From positions 51,479,618 to 51,543,617 of the forward strand of contig CM049317.1 in the NCBI GenBank assembly GCA_026874595.1: a stretch of 64,000 bases of DNA. Direction: 5' to 3'. The stretch is from Sipunculus nudus (Eukaryota; Annelida; Sipuncula; Golfingiida; Sipunculidae). The notes below the pieces were generated by a model that was given only the letters and a program-made list of their open reading frames with translations, ran no database searches and was not told where the DNA came from. Position 1 is the first letter of the stretch. The number at the start of each line of letters is the position of its first letter. Made by a program: the position numbers and the translations under genes. Positions 35,033 to 46,814 of the stretch are shown here, piece by piece.

Positions 35033-35198
35033 CACGCATTTCATGAATTATCGAGAAGAACATAGCCGTGTGTATCCCCATACACCAGGGTCATCACGTG
35101 ACCCACGACCAGGCGTGAAAGCCTAAGGCTAAAGGTGCTTTTCCATAAGTGCGTAGTCCGTATCCGTAGTCCGTATGCGTAGTCCGCATGCGTAGTCA
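35033..35198 (-). mobile_element. Gypsy-type LTR fragment with the start of a MITE
   Basis: Bases 35033-35132 match the LTR middle (GAATTATCGAGAAGAACATA, CAGGGTCATCACGTGACCC). At the same TAA as in the solo LTR, the MITE end AGGTGCTTTTCCATAAG starts (35133) and breaks off near 35198. It derives from an LTR that already carried the MITE. Confidence 0.8.
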
Positions 35199-35220
35199 GC
35201 AAAAATCGCTTTGTAGACTT

Positions 35221-37335
35221 TTGGACGGGCCACTAAAACCCACTCTTATGGAAACACCTAGGATCGAACCCGGGTCGCTAGTAAAGAGGGCCGGACGTTT
35301 TACCGCTCTGGTGTCCAGGCCCCCGCTCATTTGTTTGGGGCGCACGATTTTTGAAGTCCAGTTTCTTAGTTATCTCATGACATAAACAGAAGTATAGTAC
35401 TCTATGTGATGGGTGCAGTCAAGATTGGCTGGCGCCACTTATAATGGCATATTTAATATGAGCCAAATAAGTCATTCAATTATTTTCCATAAAGTTATAC
35501 AGACTTAAGCTATACATGGCACCATGTATGCTGGACTACAAAAAAACTTTTATTTTCAGTTTCACGACAATATATATATATATGTTCGGGACTGGATAAA
35601 TCTTCGTTGGCGACCATGGTTCGACCCCCGGAGTTGCCATGAGAATGGGGTTTTGTTCCCACACTTCGGGCACAGAGATATGGAGTAAGCCACATCACTC
35701 GAACTAAACTTTTTGTTTACTGTTCCCTGAATCGTAGGACGTCTGGTACCCACGCTCAAATCTATTCCCATTGTCATATTATACGCGTAATTTTCTTATA
35801 ATTTTGAAATAATATGCTTTTCATAACCTGTGTGGCAGTTATCAGTAAGACACTATGTTAGTATTTATTTCTAAAAAGGAGCTTCAAAACCGGTTTAAAT
35901 AACACACAAGATTGATGGTATTTTAATTCATAAATGCAGTTATTTAGTTGGCACATCAGCTTCCAGTTGTCGACATCAGATACAATACAGTTGTCCTTAT
36001 GATTGACGGGTTTGGTCCTTGGTCTTTGCTTCTGTGGATAATTGCATTGGAATAAAGCCTGTCATTATTCGCATGTTTCGTCACGTGATGGGTGTAGGCT
36101 ATAGCTCTGAAGCGTATTATCCCAGAGTAGCGTTGGGTATGCGACTATAATTTTGAATTGTGTTTATTCGTTTCAAATTATTGGCGCTTTTTAGTTCTAT
36201 TTACCAACCCATGCAGACAACGAGAGAGTTTATTAAACCATACAGTATAAGCGAAATACATAAAGAAAATTCATTTGATGTACTCATCCGATGTTTTCAT
36301 GGATTTGCTTATGTGTTCCTGCTGTTTCTAAAACTTTTATTTACTGTGATTATTGTTGGTTGTTGCAGAATTTCCCCACGAAATAGAAATCTGCACTCTA
36401 ATGAATGCGAGCCTATGCCATTCACTTTTTTGGGCCATATTCCCAGGTTTATCCGTGTATAAGTCAACGCAGATTTGTGACTGTTCTTTTATGACGTTCC
36501 TGGATCCGGACCATGTGCAAGGTCCACACTAAAGTCTTTTCGATTCTTGATTGGTCTATCCTCGAAATGCCCTGAAACTTTCATGAGATTCCGTTCATGA
36601 TTGCTTGAGTTATAATGTAAACAAACACACAAACAGACACACAAACACACGAACGGGAATGAACGCATACTCCCCTAGCGGGGGCAATTATTCACAGTCC
36701 TTAAATCGTAATCCAGGAATTTAAAACCTTAAACTATTATCTGAGACAGTTATTGCTTTTTAATGGTTTTGTCAGAGGAGCTCAGGTCACGGAAGCCGAG
36801 GCAGAATTCAACAGGATGGGAATTTCCCAAAGAAGTAAGTCAATTGGTTAATATATAACATATATATGTTAGATTTCTTAGTGGAGGATTTTGTCAATGA
36901 TATTCAGCAATGTTGATAGAGTATCTTTCACAAAATTTCAGTTGGACTTAAAAATACCTGACATAAAAATAGACTAGGTCTATAGAATTTACAGATAGAA
37001 TTTGCCTAGCAGACACATCGGCCAACAAAACCTCCATAAGATCTTTGGCAATGTTGGAGAGTGTACATTCATATAAGTCTCTCCTTACTATTATGAATCA
37101 TGTCTTTTTATACATAACTGGATCTGAAATGATCAAATATTTCATTTTATAATGTTTATTAGTTAATGCCTTCATGTAACGATATATTAAAAAAAGCCAA
37201 TTTTCGTAATAAAAAACAACGAAATATAACATTATATCAGATAAGCAACAGATTCGGATAAATGAATAAGAATAAATATAATTAACACAAACACACACAC
37301 AGAGTGTGTGAGAGAGAGAGAGAGTGTGTGTGTTA
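35221..37335 (-). repeat. Right arm of the 2.2-kb inverted repeat
   Basis: Reverse complement of 10185-12455, including the SINE head (35221-35330, minus), a second SINE head (35585-35650, plus), R2 copy 2 (36435-36700, minus) and the CA/GA run (37290-37330). The SINE body beyond its head is absent here, so the arm is truncated relative to the left one. Confidence 0.85.
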
Positions 37336-37461
37336 CCGAACCTAATATAAACAGAGTACGTATGCGTGATGAACACAAATTCTGTAACGGAGATAAAAAA
37401 AAATCAGATTCTGTAACACTAGGCGGCGTGAAATGTCTAGGGGAATGAATAAAGAAGTCAG

Positions 37462-39029
37462 TGTTTTTTTTTAGCTCAGCTGACTGTAAGTCATCTGAGC
37501 TATAGCAATCACTCTTTGTCCGTCCGGCCATCCGGCCGTCCGGCCGTCTGTCCGTTAACAAGACACAAATCGTAACCACTGAATCTGGAATCTTCTTACT
37601 TTACATCCAGAGAGGTCCATGAATAATCTCCTTGGAAACCTGGAATTACGTCTCTGTTACCAATATTCTTCAAGCTATGGGGCTCCGAAGTACCCCCCAG
37701 AATAATGAAAAATTTGATACAAAAGCTCGAATATCTAAACAACTAATGCATTGATCACCATGATTCTTTGCATGGATATTGATCATGGGGTGTTACATCA
37801 GGTTATGCAGACTGGTGGCGCACCTGAATATTTTTTTAAAATTTTTTCTCTTTTCTTCAGACCTGCAATGAAACTGTCATCTGTTAACAGGGCACAAATC
37901 GTAACCACTGGACCTGGAATCTTCAAACTTAATATCTAGGGAGGTCCATGAAAAACCTCCTTGAAAACCTGAAATGAGGTCTCTGTTACCCACATCCTTC
38001 AAGCTATGGGGCTCCGAATTACCCCCGTGAATAATGCAAAATTTGATACAAAAGCTCAAGTATCTAAATTACTACTGCATTGATCACCATGATTCTTTGC
38101 ATGAATATTGATCATGGGATGTTCCATCAGTTCCTGCAAACTGGTGGCGCTACCTGTATTTTTTCCAATTTTTACGAATTTTTTCATTATTGTTGAGACC
38201 TTCAAAGAAGCTGTCATCTGTTAACAGGGCACAAATCGTAACCGCTGGACCTAGATTCTTCTTACTTGACATCGAGGGAAGTTCATGAAAAGTCTCTGTG
38301 AAAACATAAAATTAGGTCTCTGTTACCCATATCCTTCGTAGTAAGTACCCCTCAGAATAATTAAAAATTTGATACAAAAGCTTCAGTATCTGAATAACTA
38401 ATGCAGTGATCTCCATGATTCTTTGCAGGCATGTTGACCATGGAGTGTTCCATCAGTTCCTGCAAACTGGTGGTGCCACCTATATTTTTTCAATTTTTAG
38501 GCATTTTTTCTCTATTTATGAGACCTTCAAATGAAGTGGTCATCTGTTAACATGGCACAAACTGTAACTGCTGAACCTAGAATCTTCTTACTTGACATCC
38601 AGGGAGACTAATGAAAAATCTCCTTGGAAACCTGAAATTAGGTTTCTGTTACACATATTCTCTGAGCTATAGGGCTCATAAATACCCCCAAGAATAATTA
38701 AAAAATTGATACAAACAAAAGCTCCAGTATCTGAATAACTAATGCCTTGATAGCCATGATTCTTTGGATATATATTGATCATGGAGTGTTTTATCAGTTC
38801 CTGTAGACTGGTGGCACTAACTGTATTTTTTTTCAAATTTTTACGCATTTTTTTTCTATTTATGAGACCTTCAAATGAAGTTGTCATCTGTCCAAAAGCC
38901 CACTGAAACCCATTCCTAAGGACACTTCACAATATTCATGATTTGTTTGCACTCTGGCAGTCATTTTGCTCATTGTTCAACATTCCATGAATTTAGCAGA
39001 GCGTCATGGCTCATGGGCCACTTGTTGTT
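37462..39029 (-). mobile_element. R1 element, near-complete copy in minus orientation
   Basis: 3' hairpin at 37473-37501 (AGCTCAGCTGACT-GTA-AGTCATCTGAGCT, one mismatch), then GGACGGCCGG-type repeats, about four core monomers, and the 5' end at about 39000-39029 (AACAAGTGGCCCATGAGCC, ATGACGCTC on minus). Its 5' end directly adjoins the solo LTR. Confidence 0.75.
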
Positions 39030-40290
39030 AACAAATAAATATAATTTATTCTTAAAACAGCCCTAACAATACAATATACTAAATCAATACAATTTACAGT
39101 AAAACAGCGTTATAGCAACAAGTCAATACAACCACAGAGAAAATAATGTGCACAGTACCTGGGTACCAACACCGTCAAAACGATAAGTTCTTTGAATGTA
39201 TACTCTCGGAGAATGACAGTCCAGTGTAAAGCTCTTGTAACAATCCAGAAAGTAAACTGAAGTCCAAATGCATAAAATTCAGGAGAAAGTCTTAGAAAGG
39301 CTATAATTGCCGCATTCGTTGGATAAGGTCCTAGAAACTGACACACGCTTCTGCGTCCTCTGGATTCTGCTCTGCTACTCTCTGCTTGGCTCTGAAACAC
39401 AGCCCCTTTGTATACATTCACACTCTAAGCCGAGAATTTTCCACTTCTCGAACAGATTTAAGGACCCTACACAACACAGTTAACACGCATTTCATGAATT
39501 ATCGAGAAGAACATAGCCGTGTGTATCCCCACACACCAGGGTCATCAGGTGACCCACGACCAGGCGTGAAAGCCCAAGGCTAAAGGTGCTTTTCCATAAG
39601 TGCGTAGTCCGTATCCGTAGTCCGTATGCGTAAGTCCGCATGCGTAGTCCGTATGTGTAGTCTGTATCCGCCGGGAGCGATTTATACGCACTACGCATAC
39701 CAATCATCGTGTCGATTTCAGATTTAGCATTGATTTTTCCAATTCAGGCCGTGTTGTATGCAGTCTCCATGTCAAACTGGTAAGAATGTCATTTCTGGCA
39801 TCAGATCTCCGGAAACCAAACATATTGGCAATTGGCTGAATTTTGTTTTCCTTTCTTTATCACAGACAACATGATTTTTATATGATTGAATTGAAGCATA
39901 AACATCACTGTCGCGTATAAAATATTACTAATTATAATCTTTCAAAAATTTTATTATTTTAACTTTATTTTTTTTTTTTTTACTTTTGATGCTAATATAT
40001 ACAAATGTACAATACATATATGGTGAAATGGCTTGCAAAGGGGAAACTTTCATGCAGCTATCGAGCACCTATCATTACGGAGTATGGACTACGCATATAC
40101 GTACTTATGGAAAACGAACTTTGCGGATACGGACTACGCATACGGACTACGCACTTATGGAAAACCACCTTAACATGACAACGAGAGTTCAACCAGTACG
40201 GATTAAACAGAGACTGTAATACGCGGCCAGACACGAGTGCCACAACAGGAGTTACGCCCACGTCACATAATAAAAAGAGCACCTGTAACA
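39026..40290 (-). mobile_element. Solo LTR of the gypsy-type family with internal MITE
   Basis: TGTTAACA...TGTAACA termini surround sequence matching the 3' LTR at 14885-15466, including GTGCACAGTACCTGGGTACC, the TATA region and GAATTATCGAGAAG. Without the 590-base insert it would be about 675 bases. No internal element sequence flanks it, so it is a solo LTR from LTR-LTR recombination. No target duplication is evident. Confidence 0.8.
39584..40170. mobile_element. 587-bp PIF/Harbinger-type MITE (TAA target duplication)
   Basis: TIRs AGGTG[C/G]TTTTCCATAAG then TGCGTAGTCCGTAT lie at both ends, flanked by TAA (39581-39583 and 40171-40173). The empty site survives in the 3' LTR at 15348-15350, where CCAAGGC-TAA-CATGACAACG is uninterrupted. 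Subterminal CGTAGTCCGTA repeats are present and there is no coding frame. TAA/TTA duplications are characteristic of PIF/Harbinger. Confidence 0.85.
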
Positions 40291-40344
40291 ATATATATAT
40301 CCCGTGAAACAGTCTGTTGTGAATTAACAGTGTTGTTTTTCTTC

Positions 40345-40348
40345 AGAG

Positions 40349-40387
<39 letters not shown>

Positions 40388-40447
40388 TATAAATATATAT
40401 ATATATTATATATATATACACACACACATATATATATATATATATAC
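40345..40447. repeat. (AT)n/(AC)n compound microsatellite
   Basis: Alternating AT and AC blocks just beyond the solo LTR. The frames read VYIYIY-like low complexity. Confidence 0.95.
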
Positions 40448-42260
40448 ATGGCCGACACACACAAAAACCACAAATTACCATTGCTTATTGTCAGACAATT
40501 ATTGAAGCCATATTTTTTTTATATCTCATTTAATTAATCAGTAGTTACGTCATCAATGTTTAATCATCATCATCATCATTCTCTTTAAAATCATGGTATT
40601 ATCAATATAGTCACACAGTACGCATTAATATCAACCTCAAAAGAGTTGTACATCAACATAGGTCAACATTATCTTCATCATCATTATGGCTATATTATTA
40701 TAATCATTGCTGTGGTATTATTAACAACATCATCATAATGACACCATTACTAAAGTAGTCATGCCATCCTCCCTATAGTTGTATCATCATTAATGCATCA
40801 TTAATGAGTTTATATGCAATTGTACTAACATTTTTTATTGTACTAAACCTTAACATTCTGAGCTCATTCAAAATTAAATTTGCATATACGCATTGAATGT
40901 ATTTAACTACTATGTACTACTCCGCTCATATTGCAAATGCCAAAAACAGTTTTGAAGTTTATATGTGAAAGGGCATTGTTCATTGTGTGCATTTGGTCCA
41001 ATTAGAGTTAATAAAATCGTTGTGGTATAACACCGAGGCATACCTTCATTATGTGAACAGTAAGATAAGATGGTGTTCTCCGCCCCGGTGTTAGACCAAG
41101 TGATGAAATCGATGATGTAATTATGAAATGGGATATCAGAAAGGTACGTTCATACACGAACGCTGTTTTGGGACCACAGGAATACTTTACGGTCGTTCCG
41201 GAGTTCCTGTGGCCTTTGAAAAATGCACGGTTGCCGTACGTCAACCGCAGGTTATAGCCCAAAGTACCCACCGTACGGCGACCGTATCCCGGTTTTGACC
41301 GAGGCTTAAAAAACAGGTGCCCGTATCGCATCTAATTGTAACAGACAAACAGTTCCTAGTATGGAAATACCTTATTTATAAAGGTATATCTATATGCTTT
41401 ATACAATATTTAAAGAAATACCATATGCCCAATGATTTAATCCTTCGTGAAAGAAACCTATATAATACCCGAGATTTACGGGAAGATATAGAAAAAAGAA
41501 GACTCCCCGTAGGATACACTTGTCACCGTTCAGAGAGCCGTTAATTAGTTACATAATTTGTCGCCAGATGGCAGTGCCTGTTCTACCCGTTACGCCACAA
41601 CAAGAGCAAGTTTGATGGATCTGTTGGGCTTGAGTAATTATAAACCACGGCGTGGACAGGGTGGTCTATACACGAAATTTAATAGAGTTTTTGTCAAAGC
41701 TGCATCAAGAACGATCTGACGAGTGAATTGTTTAAAACATTACCAGCCCATATTTCAGTATATTGCTGCCAGAGAACACCTTTAAACAGGATGGATCGTA
41801 ATTTACTACATTTGTCAGACTTTGAGCTCTACCCTTAGATTTACGTTTCATTTTATATATCCATTGGGGTGTACTCTCGTACTCAGTTGATATTGACAGA
41901 TTTTAAGAGGGTCCAAATGTAAGATGTAGTGATTGTTTTAATCTTCAAACGTCTGTGTTAGGTCGAAATATGATCAATGATATATGTCTTTAGATTTTAA
42001 TATTATAGATATATTAGTTACAAATTTAATTCATTGAGTCTATATTTAGTTATTTATAATTTGCCAATTTCTGATTTTACAAACAGGAGGAGCGAAATCA
42101 TGTAAGATAGCAGCAGTTTTATATTTAGACCAATGTTTTTTTTTAACTTACCTTCAAAAGTCAATATGGCGACAGGCTCGCTTTAACATCGCATTGCTTC
42201 TAAACCGTACACCATTTGTTCTGTATCGATTGATAAAGCCTTCTATACCAGTATGTTGAA
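40448..42260. other. Spacer, no gene recognised
   Basis: A short ATC repeat lies at 40565-40580. A 107-residue minus frame at 41008-41331 has no recognisable motif. The part near 41150-41290 has small inverted repeats (CCACAGGAA/TTCCTGTGG). Confidence 0.5.
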
Positions 42261-42268
42261 TGAGTTTG

Positions 42269-43633
42269 AACGAAAGACAGCCAGCGAAGAAAGGACTCTA
42301 TCGGCTGACGATATATTTTACCATATTAATGGTATCAATTACTACCATCATCCAATCAACATCTGTCAACAAGTGTCCATTATCCTGACACTTCAGACAA
42401 TATGTCGTGCCAGGATTTTTTTCTCACATATTAAATAAATTATTTTACCGAAATTCTTTGCATGGTATGGTGGTGTTTTCCATGTAAATAAATACCGGGT
42501 TACCTGGTTAATTTATTTTAAGAATTTTTTAAAAAGAAACTAACTTTGATAAATAAATAAAAAACGCCAATGACCATGGGCGCCCCCTGGTCTAATGGAC
42601 TATTACTTTCCGTTAAATATTTGTTTTGAATATGACATAATACGTGGTGATTATTTAGTAATCTAAAATATCGATGTTCTGTTAATTTTTACCAAGGAAT
42701 TCGATTTTAATATCTTTTAAATTAGTCACAATATATGTCAAGTTAAGATAGTATGGCTTTACTACAGCGAAGAACCAGAAATCTGCATTTAAGAAAAGCA
42801 AGCTTCCACCATGTGTGTGCATCCGACCCATATTCCAAGGTTTATTCGTGTATGAGTGACTTTACATCCGTGGATATTCCTTGATGATGTTCCTAAACCC
42901 AGATCAGGTGCCTGATCCACACCGAAATCGATTTCTCATTTCCCTTTCCGTTAAAATTTCATGAGATTCCGTTTATGATTACGCGAGTGGTGATGTGAAG
43001 AAACAGACCAAAGCACACACGAACAGGGATGAACGCATACACTCCTGACAGAGGACAATAGTAAAAAGATCAAAACCTGTCTGTATTGTCTCACGAAATA
43101 ATTTCAGGGGTAATGCCGGAAAACACGGTGCTTGTGGAGGTATTCGCTCTAAATGGCCTATATTATGGATTTGGGGACTAAGGCATGTCTGGGAATAGGA
43201 TATAAATGCTTAAATTCAAAGAACTTACAAAAACCGTTCTAGCGGCATTTGCGTAGCATGTCATAAATTACATGATGTCTGAACTGCCCTAGAGATCATA
43301 TATAGGTCTTACAAAGCGAAATGATCGGAAGAGTGGCCGTGCTGCCATGAATTATTTATGATCCACAGTACCGTTTGGTTCATATGTCATAAATAATAAC
43401 CTATACTTGACACTAAATGGAGAGATCAAGAGTTATGTGGGATCACAGCCCCTATATCTGAAAAAAAAAGAATTCACACAATTGGACACAGTACAATTTT
43501 GGGCAAAGGCTCCGGTTGTGAATATTAATGATAATAATGTGGCATTTTTTTCTGTTTTAGACATTGGGCCTACGAATTTAGAAATTTGGTGTTTTTTATG
43601 TTCATAGCCATAGCTTCCATATAAGTTATATAA
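42269..43633 (+). repeat. 1.6-kb tandem duplication, unit 1
   Basis: Starts CAGCCAGCGAAGAAAGGACT and ends with a 66-residue frame (43407-43607, MTLNGEIKSYVGSQPLYLKK...) nearly repeated 1616 bases downstream. It lacks about 240 bases present in unit 2 (43664-43905). R2 copy 3 lies at 42835-43055, minus. The small frame shows no known domain. Confidence 0.85.
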
Positions 43634-43637
43634 AAAA

Positions 43638-45236
43638 ACAGCCAGCGAAGAAAGGACTCTGCCTTTAGAGTTCTTTTTTAAGAGTCAACTGACGGTTTCA
43701 TGTCCACTTCCAAGAAATTCTATGGTTTGAATTTTACCCTCTAAAGTCCGTCCCACAAAGGGACGCCCATCCTTATTTTGCAATAATTAGGACATGCTTA
43801 TATTTCTGTCTTTTATGTTACAATAACAAAATGGTGTGCTTTCCCGGCAATAGAGAATAAAATATTTTAGTCAAACTTTATAAATGTAACGTGCAGGATG
43901 GCGTCGTTTAGCGAACGATATATTTTACCATATTTATGGTACCAAGTGCTACCTCCATCCAATCAACACCTGTCAAAGAGTGTCCTTCACCCGGACAGCA
44001 GAAATATGTCGTGACGGGGATAGACTGTTTTCTCACATATTAAATGAAATGTTTTACTCAAATTCTTTGCACGGTATGGTGGTGTTTTCTATGTATATTA
44101 TAACCGGGCTACCCGGGTAATTCACTTAAGGTAAGTTTTAAAAGTAAACTGACTTTGTAAATATATAATGCCAATAATCATGGGCGGCTCTTGGTCTGAT
44201 GGATTATTACTTTCCATTAAATATTTGTGTCAATATGACATAATACGTGGTGAGGTGTCTACAAATCTAAAATATCGATGTTCTGTGGATTTTTACCATG
44301 GAATTTGGTTTATTTTCTTATAAATCAGTCACAACATATCAAGTCAAGATGGTATGGCTCTACTACAGCGAAGAACCAGAAACTTTATTTTAAATAATGC
44401 AAGCTTCCGCCATGTGGGTGCATCCACTTACTCGACCCATATTCTCAGGCTCATTCGTGTATGAGTGAATTTACATCTGTGAATATTTCTTGATGACGTT
44501 TTAAACCCGGATCATGTGCTTGATTCACATCGAAATCGATTCCTCATTTCCCATTCCCGAAATGCTTTGAAAATTTCATAAGATTCCGTTCTTGATTACG
44601 CGAGTGAAGTTGTGAACGAACAGACCAAAGCACACACGAACAGGGATGAACGCATACACTCCTGACAGAGGACAATAGTAAAGATCAAAACCTGTCTGTA
44701 TTGTCTCACGAAATAATTTAAGGGGAAATACCCGGATAACACGGTGCTTGTGGAGGTATTCGCTCTAAATGGCATATATTATGGATTTGGGGACTAAGGT
44801 ATGTCTGGGAATAGGATATAAATGCTTAAATTCAAAGAACTTACAAAAAACGTTCAAGCTGCATTTGCGTAGCATGTCATAAATTACATGTTGTCTGAAC
44901 TGCCCTAGAGATCATATATAGGTCTTACAAAGCGAATTGAGCGGAAGAGTGGATGTGCTACCATGACTTATTTATGATCCACAGTACCGTTTGGTTCATA
45001 TGTCATAAATAATAACTTATACTTGACACTAAATGGAGAGATCAAGAGTTATGTAGGATTACAGCCCCTATATCTGAAAAAAAAAGAATTCACACAATTG
45101 GACTCAGTGCAATTTTGGGCAAAGGCTCCGGTTGTGAATATTAATGATAATAATGTGGCATTTTTTTCTGTTTTAGACATTGGGCCTACGAATTTTGAAA
45201 TTTAGTGTTTTTTATGTTCATAGCTATAGCGTCCAT
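43638..45236 (+). repeat. 1.6-kb tandem duplication, unit 2
   Basis: Same order and orientation as unit 1, including R2 copy 4 (44430-44670) and the frame at 45023-45205. Roughly nine bases in ten match where aligned by eye, so the duplication is not very recent. Confidence 0.85.
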
Positions 45237-45329
45237 ATAAGTTGTATAACACTGATGATTATGCTAAATGAAACATATGACCCTGTTGATAACTGAACAT
45301 GTTATATCAGTTTCATATGCATGCAAGTT

Positions 45330-46182
45330 TTTAGCTCAGCTGATTGAAAGTCATCTGAGCTGTGGCGATCACTCTTTGTCTGCCTATCCGTGTGTCCGTT
45401 AACAAGACACAAATCGTTACCGCTCGACCTAGAAACTTCTAACTAAAAACCCATAGAGGTCCATAAAAAATCACCTTGGAATTCTGAAATTATCCTCCGA
45501 GCTATAGGGCTAGTAGGTAACCCCCCCCCCCCCCCCGAATAATTAATAATTTGAAACAAAAGCTCCAGTAATAACTTATGTATTGATTGCCATGATTCTT
45601 TCCATATATATATATATATTAATCAAATATTGTTTCATCATTTCCTGATGACTGGTCGCGCCACCTGTATTTTTTTTCAAATTTTTACGCTTTCTGTCCC
45701 AAATTTTGAGACCTTCAGATTAAGCAGTACGTCCACTAACAGGGCACAAATCGTAACTGTTAGACCAAAAATCTTAAAGACCTGAAATAATGTCATGGTG
45801 ATCTATATTTTGCGAACTACAGTCTGAAACATGTTGGTGACCTATGGTCAGATGAGCAAAAATTTAAACCCTAAAAGAAGATCAGCAGAAAGTTGACCTT
45901 TGACCTTAATTTGTTTACATGTTGATGGGTATATATGTGTAAATGATGCATGTTTACACAAAAAACACGTGTATCTCAGAGAATATAGGTCGGTGACCTC
46001 ATATTTTGTTTGTAAGGAGACTTTCCAAGGACCAATCTGGATATAAAGTTAGCATTTCTAATGAGAAAGGTTTTTATGCCCTGTTAACGGACGGACGGAC
46101 AGACGACCGGACGGAACAACATACGACGGACAAAGGATGGTCGTTATAGCTCAGATGACCTATGGCCAGGTGAGCTTAAAAA
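45330..46182. mobile_element. Two R1 ends facing outward
   Basis: A minus-strand R1 3' end (hairpin at about 45333-45361) with one core unit runs to about 45790. From there a plus-strand copy runs to its own 3' end at about 46182 (ACGGACGGACGGACAGACG, then CTCAGATGACCTATGGCCAG). Both outer ends are 3' termini. A C16 run lies at 45520-45536. Confidence 0.65.
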
Positions 46183-46189
46183 ATTAAAT

Positions 46190-46768
46190 TAAAATCCTAA
46201 AATAGGGTGGGCAGAAAATTCTACCTTTAGCTGTTGGACTTATAATTCAGCCCTTAAGCAATTCAGAAATATCGCATTCTCGAGCGGCAGACAGTAACTA
46301 AGCAGACAGACAAATTAGGCAGCGAAAACATTATATTCGCCTATTCAATGCCAAGTTAAAACCACCGACATTGTTCATCTTTCTCTTTTACGCAAAAGGT
46401 GGTAGCCCAAACATTTTACAATCATGCCAACATGCGCAGCGAAAAAGGACAAAGCGCTTAACTCATAAAAAAATAATACAATGTCAAGTACCAGCATGGC
46501 TTAATTTTGCATTTAGATGACTGTCGGGAAAGTGATCATAAAGAAAGGTCACATTCATTACAGAGCTGGAGAACTGTTAAGCTAAATGTCTATACCGGTC
46601 GACAGGCAAATATGGGTGAAACATGCACCCATTCTTCTGTAATTATATAGAAAAGAGGGTAATAAGATAATATAATAGAAATGAGGGAGGGTACCGGACG
46701 TCACATGATTCAGCATTGAAAAATTTAGTCCACGGCCTGCAGCTCATTCCGACGCACCAACTGTCACC
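46190..46768. other. Upstream region of gene B
   Basis: No other gene. A TATAATAGAAATG stretch at about 46671 lies about 100 bases before the ATG and could serve as a TATA box, but that is weak. Confidence 0.35.
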
Positions 46769-46814
46769 ATGCTGGCTGCCTTGGTTCTATTTGCTCTCTG
46801 TGCCTCTGGGTTTG
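46769..46814 (+). CDS. Gene B exon 1 (signal peptide)
   Basis: ATG preceded by CCAACTGTCACC; 46 coding bases, then donor GTAGGT. Length and leader are identical in layout to gene A exon 1. Confidence 0.85.

Noticed and set aside
41008-41331. 107-residue minus frame as a gene
   Set aside because: No motif, no splice context, and it crosses small inverted repeats.
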